29,155 nt of DNA from CAYOBW01 sp964402115 (GTDB lineage: Bacteria; Verrucomicrobiota; Kiritimatiellia; UBA8416; CAYOBW01), in the NCBI GenBank assembly GCA_964402115.1, contig CAYOBW010000063.1:1-29155 (forward strand), read 5' to 3'. The notes beneath the pieces are model-generated. The model made no database searches. It was not told where the DNA came from and was given only the letters and a program-made list of their open reading frames with translations. Position numbers and translations under genes: made by a program. This document shows, piece by piece, positions 17,601 through 23,182 of this stretch. How positions within the stretch are numbered: position 1 is the first letter of the stretch; every line of letters begins with the position of its first letter.

Positions 17601-19544
17601 GATGTTCAGCGTGATCGGCCGCAAGCCCAGGTCCACGGTGGCGCCGCCCTTGATGGTCGCGGCGTTGGTGCTCACCGCCGTTCCCGTGCCGCTGGCGGTG
17701 AGGGTGGCGCCGGCGCCCCAGGTGTAAGCCGCGCGGGCCGAGACGTCCAGCGTCGCGCCCGCCGCGAGGGTCACGGGCGAGGCGGTCGGCAGCGTGCCCG
17801 CGGGGCCGAGCGCCAGCGTCCCCGCGTTGATGGCCGTGGCGCCCGTGTAGGCGTTCGTGGCGTTCAGCGTCTGGGTGCCGCCGTTCAGCGTCACGGACAC
17901 CTTGCGGAGTGCCCCGTCGCGGATCGTGCCGGCATACGTCTGACCCGCGCCGACGATGGTCAGGAGGGCGTCGGCGGCCGCGCTGTTGTTCATGATCCAA
18001 GCCGGGTCGCCCGCCGTGCTCTGGAGGCCGGCCACGGTTTGGCTGCAGCCGTTGAGGTCAACGGCGCCAGGGACTCCGGCGTAGCCCAACTGCAGCGTGG
18101 TTCCGACGGGGAGCCGGTCGTCGCCGCCGCTGAGCTTGAGCGTGCCGCCGAAGACGGTCGTGGCGCCAACGTAGGTGCTTGCGCCAGACAAAACGACGGT
18201 CGCCGTCATGTCGTTGGGTCGCACGATCAGCCCGTAGGCGTTGCCCCCGCTGTCAATGGCGCCGGATACGGTCAGCGTGGCGTTGGTCTGGGCGCCGATA
18301 CGGGCGCCCGCGGCCCCCACCGTGACGTTGCCGGCCCAGGTGTTGTTGCCGGTTTTGCTGTTCAGCGCGCCGTTGAAGAATGCCGTCCCGCCCGGCCCGC
18401 TGATCGTCAGCGCCTCGCCCGCGACCGTGAGGCCGCCATCGAGCTCGAGACGGGCATTGTTGGCGACCACGGCGCCGCCGGCTGTGTCGCCCAGGGCCTT
18501 GGCATGCCGAAGCGTGAGCGTGCCGGCGCTGATAGTCGTCGCGCCGCTGTAGGTGTTTGCGCCGGACAGCGTCCACCGGCCGGCGCCGGTCTTCGCGACG
18601 GCGGTGGCGGCGGTGGAGTTGGGTATGCTGCAAGCCAGGGTATTCGCGCCGACGTTCGCCCCGGTCAGGGTCAGCGTGTGTGCGCCATTGCCCGTGAAGC
18701 CGAGCGTGCCTGCGTTGCCGAAGGTCACGGTGTCGCCCCACGTCGTGCCGGAAGCGTCGAGCGTGCAGCCGGACCCGATCTGGAACAGCCGGTCCGTGCT
18801 CTGCGCGCCGACGCCGATGTACCGCAGCGTGCCGGCAATCCTGAGGTTGGCGGCGGCGTTGGCCGAATCGCCGATGCTGCTGGTCGCGCCGCCGTTGGCC
18901 AGCTTGGCGACCGCCAGCACGCCGGGGTTGTTGATCAGGGTGTAACCGTTGTAAGTGCTGTCTGTGTAAGCAAGTGTGACCGTGCCGCTGCCGTTCTTGA
19001 GCAGCGCTGTGCCGGCGACGTAACCGATCAGCCCGTTAGCCACGACCCTGCCCGTGCCGCCGATGTTGAGCGTCTTGTTGTTGACGGTGGATGACAGCGT
19101 GTTGGCGAACGTGAGCAGTCCAGCCCCGTCGTTGAAAACCTGGAAGGTGTTCGCCACGCTGCCGACTCCGCCGAAAGTCAGCAGGCCGCTGAAGGTCTGG
19201 TTCGAGACGACGTTAGCCGCCACCATGATGCCGTTGTTGGCGGCTGTGTTGAACACGAAATCGCCGCTCAACGTATAAGCCGCGCACGTGGCATTCGTGA
19301 AGACAATCTTCGCCAGGCTGATCGGGCTGCCCGTGAGCGTGGTGCGGCCGCTGCCGGCGTTGGCGAAGGTGGCCGTTTCGTTGCTGGCTGGAAACGCGCC
19401 GCTGCTCCAGTTCGCTGCCGTGGTCCAGGCCGCATCCGTCGTGCCGTTCCACGTTCCATTGGACGCCAGCGCCGATGTCCCCGCCAGCGTGACGCCCAGC
19501 ATGATCGTCCAACGTTGTCCGACGCGCATCCAACCTGCCATCAT
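14601..19544 (-). CDS. Giant PATR beta-helix secreted protein, paralogue of the downstream gene, 1647 aa
   Basis: First gene of the operon. The ATG at 19544 has AAGGAG seven bases upstream; a second ATG follows directly at 19541. Signal peptide 1-27 (ALASNG). The start module NGTWNGTTDAAWTTAANW spans 29-46, and PATR repeats occur along the chain. The centre (about 738-920) holds a Big_3-type Ig-like domain and a YDG-type domain (LFDGTTAATFSGTLSG). A second start module (AVWTATTGDFLWNTRSNW) is at 922-939, and the C-terminal module (about 1553-1647) ends TVLIIR. It aligns colinearly with the 1669-aa neighbour over residues 325-1045 (neighbour 340-1065) and 1272-1647 (neighbour 1294-1669), so the two arose by tandem duplication; the N-terminal 320 residues and the segment 1046-1271 have diverged or been replaced. 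Function is likely structural or adhesive, but this is inferred. Confidence 0.92.
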   Translation of the reverse strand: MMAGWMRVGQRWTIMLGVTLAGTSALASNGTWNGTTDAAWTTAANWSSGAFPASNETATFANAGSGRTTLTGSPISLAKIVFTNATCAAYTLSGDFVFNTAANNGIMVAANVVSNQTFSGLLTFGGVGSVANTFQVFNDGAGLLTFANTLSSTVNNKTLNIGGTGRVVANGLIGYVAGTALLKNGSGTVTLAYTDSTYNGYTLINNPGVLAVAKLANGGATSSIGDSANAAANLRIAGTLRYIGVGAQSTDRLFQIGSGCTLDASGTTWGDTVTFGNAGTLGFTGNGAHTLTLTGANVGANTLACSIPNSTAATAVAKTGAGRWTLSGANTYSGATTISAGTLTLRHAKALGDTAGGAVVANNARLELDGGLTVAGEALTISGPGGTAFFNGALNSKTGNNTWAGNVTVGAAGARIGAQTNATLTVSGAIDSGGNAYGLIVRPNDMTATVVLSGASTYVGATTVFGGTLKLSGGDDRLPVGTTLQLGYAGVPGAVDLNGCSQTVAGLQSTAGDPAWIMNNSAAADALLTIVGAGQTYAGTIRDGALRKVSVTLNGGTQTLNATNAYTGATAINAGTLALGPAGTLPTASPVTLAAGATLDVSARAAYTWGAGATLTASGTGTAVSTNAATIKGGATVDLGLRPITLNIAPTNFTGDAAHPALYVAQGALTLNGTLTVSNNGTAPLGVGTYALIEQAGGTITGSPTLKRKVGGQGLASGTGASLQLSGPSLNLVVYPVTPTATTLARHAGTGAATTYGDSLSFDVSVTPSEATGSVTLEEGGTILGAGTLAGGTCTLTLAPAALTAGSHDRIVAVYEGDALYGPSKSDTLVPSQTVAAKELTVLDATGDNRLFDGTTAATFSGTLSGVVDGDDVKLLGTGQFDNAGPGAAIAITATATLGGAAAGNYALKQPTELAADISTTAVWTATTGDFLWNTRSNWLSRVIGSGNGQTADFSTLDLATHTTVHLNAAQTIGNLVFGDTDTNSAAGWTVDNNGTAANTLTLAGATPTITVNALGADNRATIGAVVVGSDGLTKAGPGTLALTGANSYGGGTVLGAGAGRLIASVSTNRNALGSGAVAIGAGASVQLAHAGTAGNTTLGNAFTGAGELRLDFAAGVTPRGTYMTNLTAFAGTIHLAAAGPTGDKWSVGGVQAPGATLRIDDGSQLFLSGSAATFGSIVTTGNGNVEGRGALRITGATAVLNGDITLAGHTSFGLEAIGARVAGNIASGAAGTQTLTVGTANSAGSGTLSGVIGGGVGTLALTKASGGTLTLSGTNTYAGVTTVNAGVLTIRNGRALGAATAGTTVANNARVELDGGVTVADEPITIVGPGGVGYYYGALNCKTGTATWAGNVTIGDPLTRIGALAHATLIVSGVIDSGANNYGLLVRPYDASATVVLTGANTYKGPTQVFGGTLRLAGDDNRLPVGVPLQLGTANVSGMVDLNGCNQEVAGLTVTQTVAPYANEIKNSAVATAVLTVNNATSDTYSGKLTGNLGLRKSGAGSLTLSGANTCTGGTTVVAGTLTLAARGALPPGGVSLGGGTLQAGTYVNTAGALGLAGNSAIVCDTGAALAFADSTGQDWGAARLTVTGPGFGESGPSPLRFGTSATALRSAQVAAITVEGKTATLNADGYINIATRPPGTVLIIR
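14940..15731 (-). repeat. Copy D of the PATR 250-residue block
   Basis: Encodes residues 1272-1535 of the 1647-aa protein. It matches copies A, B and C at protein level (NARVELDGG, ATWAGNVTIG, VIDSGANNYGLLVRP, LNGCNQEVAGLTV) but is more diverged at DNA level than A is from B. Confidence 0.75.
17805..18572 (-). repeat. Copy C of the PATR 250-residue block
   Basis: Encodes residues 325-580 of the 1647-aa protein. Landmarks are NARLELDGGLTV, FFNGALNSKTG, TWAGNVTVGAAG, SGAIDSGGNAYGL, TATVVLSGASTYVG and DLNGCSQTVAGL, the last followed by a diverged end. Confidence 0.78.
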
Positions 19545-19600
19545 CGCCTAGCTCCTTCTTGCCAGCCAGCCCCGTCGCGGCGCACTTGCCCCAAGCACCC

Positions 19601-19673
19601 ATGCAACATAATACATGATACCGGCAGCGACTGGGTGGCTCTACGCCTGCGTGCGGCAATTGTTTTAGAAAAC
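19601..19673 (-). promoter_or_regulatory. Candidate promoter/operator region of the PATR operon
   Basis: Two AT-rich islands stand out in GC-rich DNA: 19601-19620 (minus strand contains TATCAT and TATTAT, possible -10 boxes) and 19660-19673, which contains the dyad GTTTT-AG-AAAAC (19662-19673). No convincing -35 lies at the right distance from either -10-like box. The dyad could be an operator. It does not resemble the dyad found upstream of the regulator at 21272-21290. Confidence 0.28.
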
Positions 19674-19771
19674 GCGCCGGGGGCTGGCACACGCTATCCG
19701 TCCCCGTGGCCCCGGCCGCTCCGAGGCCGAGCACATGACGAGACTGCGCCGGTCTCTTGACGCTGGCCGGG

Positions 19772-19828
19772 ACGGCCCGGGAGGACCGTGCTACGTACGG
19801 CGCTCCCGCGCCGTCCCTGCGCACGGTC
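19772..19828. repeat. Paired hairpins in opposite orientation, REP/BIME-like
   Basis: ACGGCCC-GGGA-GGACCGT (19772-19789) and ACGGCGC-TCCC-GCGCCGT (19797-19814) each form a seven-pair stem with a four-base loop (the first with one wobble); the loops are complementary. In addition GACCGTGC (19784-19791) pairs with GCACGGTC (19821-19828), enclosing the second hairpin, so alternative folds compete. It lies downstream of the regulator stop. It could act as a transcript end without a T-tract, or be a dispersed palindromic repeat. Confidence 0.55.
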
Positions 19829-19964
19829 GGTCTGTCCGTGGGTGTGGGGATCGCCAGCCCGACCGTCCCCGGTCCGCCCGCTTGGGTCGGGTTGGGATTG
19901 CGATCCCGCCCCGCGTGGGTCCGAACGCCAGGTGCTCCCGCGCCGTTCGCAGCCGGCCCCTTCG

Positions 19965-21200
19965 TCAGCGCGCCGCGGTGTCGAGACGCAAACGATTCTC
20001 CTTGCGGTAGCGGACGGGGGCGACGCCGATGTGGCGGCCGAAGAGGTAGGAGAGATAAGCCTGGGAGCCCAGACCGGCCTTTTCCGCCACCAGCGGCATG
20101 GGCAGGTCGGTCTCCACGAGCAAGCGCTTCGCCCGGTCCAGGTGGGCGCGGCGGATCTCATCTGCGGGCGAGCGGCGGAGCACCTCGGCAAAGCGGCGTT
20201 CGAGGACGCGCCGCGATACGCCCGCGGCCCGGGCCACCTCCGTGACGCGGACCGCCACCGCCGCGTGCTGGCGGATGAAGTACAGGGCCTTGACCAGCGC
20301 CTGATCGCGGACGGCCAGGGTGTCCGTGGACTGGCGCGCGACGATGCCCAGGGGGGGGATGAGGGTGATCCCGGGCGTGGGTTTGATCCGGTGGAACAGG
20401 CCGTCCAGCACCTCCGCCGCCCGGTGTCCGATGTGCTCGCCGGTGACCGCAATGCCGGAGATCGGCACGAGGGACGTCTCGCAGAGCACCTCGTCGTCCG
20501 ACTGCGCGAGCACGGCCGCCTCCTCCGGAACCAGGACGCCGGCTTCGTGGCAGGCATAGACGATCTCGCGCGCGCTGCTCGCGTTCCAGCACAGGATCGC
20601 CACCGGCTTGGACAGGCTGCGCACCCACAGGCCCAGCTGCGCCAGGTCGAGACCCCAGTCGGGTTCGGCGCCCGCCATCGGTTTGACGGCGAACGACGCG
20701 AGGTCGCCACCCGCGGCGACCACCGCTTGGGCAAACGCGTCGCGGTGGGTGGCGACGTACCGCAGCCCGTGCACCGAGAAGTAGGCGAAATGGCGGAACC
20801 CGCGCTCGAGGAAATGGCGGGCGGCCAGCGCGCCGGAAGCGCGGAGATCGGTGGCAACGCGCGGGAAAGCAGCCTCCGGCAGTTCGATGCCGCTGACGTT
20901 GACGACGGGCAGCCCCAGCGCCTTGAGTTCGCGGGCCAACTCGGCCTGGCCGACGCGCGCGATGACCCCGTCGCCGCGCCAGCCGGCCGGCATGCGGAGC
21001 CGCTCCTCCAGCCCGCGCGGCTCGACGAAGATTTCCCAGGGGCCGTGTTTCAGGGCGTAGCTGTTGATGCCCCGGAGCACGCCGCGCCCCCAGGATGTGG
21101 CCGTATCCACCAGCACCGCGATGCGCCGCGTCGTCGGCTGGCTGGCGCGGCCGGGGAAATCGCGGCCCGCGTTTCGGCGCTTGGCAAGCTCGATGCTCAT
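19965..21200 (-). CDS. XylR-type transcriptional regulator (PBP-like sensor plus AraC HTH)
   Basis: The product has 411 aa, close to E. coli XylR. Residues 25-285 form a LacI/periplasmic-binding-protein sugar-sensor fold (RRIAVLVDTATSWGRGVLRGI at its start; DDEVLCETSLVPISGI at 235-250 near its end). Residues about 300-400 are an AraC-type double helix-turn-helix (VTEVARAAGVSRRVLERRF at 319-337; LVAEKAGLGSQAYLSYLFGRHIGVAPVRYR at 370-399). The usual LacI N-terminal HTH is absent, as expected for XylR-like proteins. I chose the ATG at 21200, with AGGAG 11 bases upstream, over a TTG at 21254. It is divergent from the GH99-like gene and 420 bp upstream of the PATR operon on the same strand, so it may control either. 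The ligand is probably a monosaccharide, but this cannot be read from the sequence. The name xylR is not assigned because many PVC paralogues sense unknown sugars. Confidence 0.9.
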   Translation of the reverse strand: MSIELAKRRNAGRDFPGRASQPTTRRIAVLVDTATSWGRGVLRGINSYALKHGPWEIFVEPRGLEERLRMPAGWRGDGVIARVGQAELARELKALGLPVVNVSGIELPEAAFPRVATDLRASGALAARHFLERGFRHFAYFSVHGLRYVATHRDAFAQAVVAAGGDLASFAVKPMAGAEPDWGLDLAQLGLWVRSLSKPVAILCWNASSAREIVYACHEAGVLVPEEAAVLAQSDDEVLCETSLVPISGIAVTGEHIGHRAAEVLDGLFHRIKPTPGITLIPPLGIVARQSTDTLAVRDQALVKALYFIRQHAAVAVRVTEVARAAGVSRRVLERRFAEVLRRSPADEIRRAHLDRAKRLLVETDLPMPLVAEKAGLGSQAYLSYLFGRHIGVAPVRYRKENRLRLDTAAR

Positions 21201-21248
21201 GAGGTGCGCTGCTCCTGTGTCCTGATGATGAGACCATTGGCTTCCCGC

Positions 21249-21300
21249 CGTCAAGCCGCGTGTGCCAATCCCTTGCGAAACGCGCGCAAGCTGCTAGTCT
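21249..21300. promoter_or_regulatory. Divergent promoter candidates between regulator and GH99-like gene
   Basis: Plus strand: TTGCGA (21273-21278) and TAGTCT (21295-21300) are separated by 16 bases and lie about 40 bases upstream of the GH start. Minus strand: TTGACG (complement of 21249-21254) is followed after about 17 bases by a weak TCATCA. Assigned only by eye. Confidence 0.28.
21272..21290. promoter_or_regulatory. Inverted repeat, candidate operator of the XylR-like regulator
   Basis: CTTGCG (21272-21277) and CGCAAG (21285-21290) form a perfect six-base dyad with a seven-base spacer. It sits in the 141-bp divergent intergenic region and overlaps the candidate -35 of the GH99-like gene. 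Autoregulation together with control of the neighbour would fit, but this is inference. Confidence 0.38.
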
Positions 21301-21341
21301 TGGCCCCTTGCCCGCGGTGGCGGCGAAAGGATGCGTGCGCG

Positions 21342-23117
21342 ATGCAGGATGAGGGACGAGGGTGGCGGGGCTGGCTGGTGGTTGTTTCGGCCGTCGGCCT
21401 GGCGGCAGCGGGCCTGGCGGCGGCCGCAGACGGGAAGCCGCACGCGGGCGTGCCCTGGCCCGCGACGGATGGCCTGGGTCGCGTGCTGCCGCTGGCGGCC
21501 GAGGTCGGCGCGCCGCGCGCGGACCGGTGGGTGGGCATCTTCTACTTCCTCTGGCACGGCTCGTACGGCTCGCGGGGCCCCTATGACGTCAGCCGCATCC
21601 TCGCCGCCAACCCCGACGCCCTGCACAAGCCGGAGGCGGGCTGGGGGCCGTCCGGCCATCCGCACTACTGGGGCGAGCCGCTCTTCGGCTACTACCGCGG
21701 CGACGATCCCTGGGTGCTGCGCAAGCACGCGCAGATGCTCGCCGACGCGGGGGTGGACACGCTGATCTTCGACACGACCAACGCCGCGATTTACCGCGAC
21801 ATCTACCGCAAGCTCTGCGAGGTCTTCGCGCAGGCCCGCCGCGAGGGCGTCCGCACCCCCGGGATCGCGTTCATGGTCAACACCGAGGCGGGCCGCACCG
21901 CGCAGCAGCTCTACGAGGATCTCTACAAGCCTGGCGATTTTCGCGACCTGTGGTTCATCTGGCAGGGCAAGCCGCTCCTGATCTGCGACCCCGCGGCCGC
22001 CAGTCCCGAGGTGCGCGCCTGCTTCACGCTGCGCCGCGCGCACTGGCCGTTCGAAATGGTCAACACGCAGAACGCCTGGCACTGGGAGGCGGCCTACCCG
22101 CAGCCCTACGGCTACACCGACGATCCCAACCGCCCGGAACAGGTGAACGTTTCCGTGGCGCAGAACCTCCGCGCCAGCGACGGCAAGGTCACCAACATGA
22201 GCGACGGCAACGCCCGCGGGCGCGGGTTCCACGACGGCCAGGCCGACGCCTCGCCCGCCGCGCTGGACCGCGGCCTCAACGCCGCCGAGCAGTGGCGGCG
22301 CGCCCTCGCCCTCGCGCCGCCGTTCGTCATGGTGACAGGCTGGAACGAGTGGATCGCGGGGCGGTTCGACCGCAACGGCCGGATGACCTTCGTGGACCAG
22401 TACAACCGCGAGTGCAGCCGCGACATCGAGCCCATGCGTGGCGGTCATGGCGACGCCTACTACTACCAGCTCGTGGACGGCATCCGGCGCTACAAGGGCG
22501 CCGCGGCTATCCCCGCCGTGCCGGCGCACACCGTTGCCTGGGACGGCCCCCTGGCGACGTGGGCGGCTGTCGCGCCGGTTTTCGCCGACACCGTCGGCGA
22601 CGCGCTGCCGCGCGCGCATGCCGGCGTGGGCGGGGCGGGGCTCTACACCGACGCGAGCGCCCGCAACGACATCGTGGAGGCCCGGCTGGCGCACGATGCC
22701 ACGCACGTGTGGTTCCACGTCCGCGCCCGGGCGCCGCTGACGGCCGCGACGAATGCCGACTGGATGGTGCTGTACGTGGACGCCGACACCAACGCCGCCA
22801 CGGGCTGGCTGGGCTACGACTACGCCGTCAACCGCACCCGGCAGGGGGCGCGCACCAGCATCGAGCGCCACGCCGCCGGCGGCTGGCAGCCCGTCGCGCA
22901 GGGGGCCTGGCGCGCCGAGGGCGCCGAGCTGGCGCTGGCCGTGCCGCGCGCGGCCGTCGGGGTCGACCGGCGCGACGCGACGTTCGACTTCAAGTGGGCC
23001 GATCACTGCTTCCAGGCCGGCGACTGGACGGACTTCACCCTGCGCGGCGACGCCGCCCCGAACGACCGCTTCCGCTTCCGCGCGCACCTCCAGGCCGCCC
23101 CGCCCGCCAGGCGGTGA
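21342..23117 (+). CDS. Secreted GH99/WbsX-like protein with C-terminal DOMON/CBM9-like domain
   Basis: The product has 591 aa. Start ATG at 21342, with an AAAGG-type site about 11 bases upstream. Signal peptide 1-28. Residues 60-390 resemble GH71/GH99-like and WbsX proteins: DRWVGIFYFLWHGSYG (61-76), HYWGEPLFGYY (108-118), LRKHAQMLADAGVDTLIFDTTNA (126-148), PGIAFMVNTEAG (173-184) and the signature VMVTGWNEWIAGRF (329-342). Residues about 395-591 form a beta-sandwich with DWMVLYVDADTNAATGW (473-489), as in DOMON/CBM9-like carbohydrate-binding domains. Family members include endo-alpha-mannosidases, but the substrate here is unknown. It is divergent from the XylR-like gene and therefore a likely target. 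The gap to mutL downstream is 65 bp. Confidence 0.78.
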   Translation: MQDEGRGWRGWLVVVSAVGLAAAGLAAAADGKPHAGVPWPATDGLGRVLPLAAEVGAPRADRWVGIFYFLWHGSYGSRGPYDVSRILAANPDALHKPEAGWGPSGHPHYWGEPLFGYYRGDDPWVLRKHAQMLADAGVDTLIFDTTNAAIYRDIYRKLCEVFAQARREGVRTPGIAFMVNTEAGRTAQQLYEDLYKPGDFRDLWFIWQGKPLLICDPAAASPEVRACFTLRRAHWPFEMVNTQNAWHWEAAYPQPYGYTDDPNRPEQVNVSVAQNLRASDGKVTNMSDGNARGRGFHDGQADASPAALDRGLNAAEQWRRALALAPPFVMVTGWNEWIAGRFDRNGRMTFVDQYNRECSRDIEPMRGGHGDAYYYQLVDGIRRYKGAAAIPAVPAHTVAWDGPLATWAAVAPVFADTVGDALPRAHAGVGGAGLYTDASARNDIVEARLAHDATHVWFHVRARAPLTAATNADWMVLYVDADTNAATGWLGYDYAVNRTRQGARTSIERHAAGGWQPVAQGAWRAEGAELALAVPRAAVGVDRRDATFDFKWADHCFQAGDWTDFTLRGDAAPNDRFRFRAHLQAAPPARR

Positions 23118-23182
23118 GCGACAGGCGTCGCCCCGTCTTCTCCGCGCTTGCGCCGCCGCGGGGGCGGGCTTATCGTGTCGGC

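Larger units (their letters stand above)
19545..19964. other. 420-bp non-coding region between the regulator and the operon
   Basis: No gene is supported here. It holds the Shine-Dalgarno of the first PATR gene (19552-19557), AT-rich blocks that are the best promoter candidates (19601-19673), and a paired-hairpin element (19772-19828). A further dyad pairs CCCGACC near 19859 with GGTCGGG near 19888. The motif GCTCCCGCGCCGT occurs twice (near 19802 and 19933). Confidence 0.6.

Noticed and set aside
9948..18572. CRISPR array, suggested by regularly repeated GC-rich DNA.
   Set aside because: The periodicity is that of coding PATR repeats in one open frame; there are no identical short repeats with unique spacers.
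6112..19544. Classical type V autotransporters.
   Set aside because: PATR repeats are present but no C-terminal beta-barrel of about 250-300 residues is visible; the proteins end in a soluble-looking module.
6112..19544. PEP-CTERM/exosortase substrates.
   Set aside because: No PEP motif, transmembrane helix and basic cluster at any of the three C-termini; the last residues are MITVR, VFLMK and VLIIR.
21201..21254. An upstream TTG start at 21254 for the regulator, adding 18 residues.
   Set aside because: The added residues are not family-like, and the ATG at 21200 has an AGGAG site, although at the long spacing of 11 bases.
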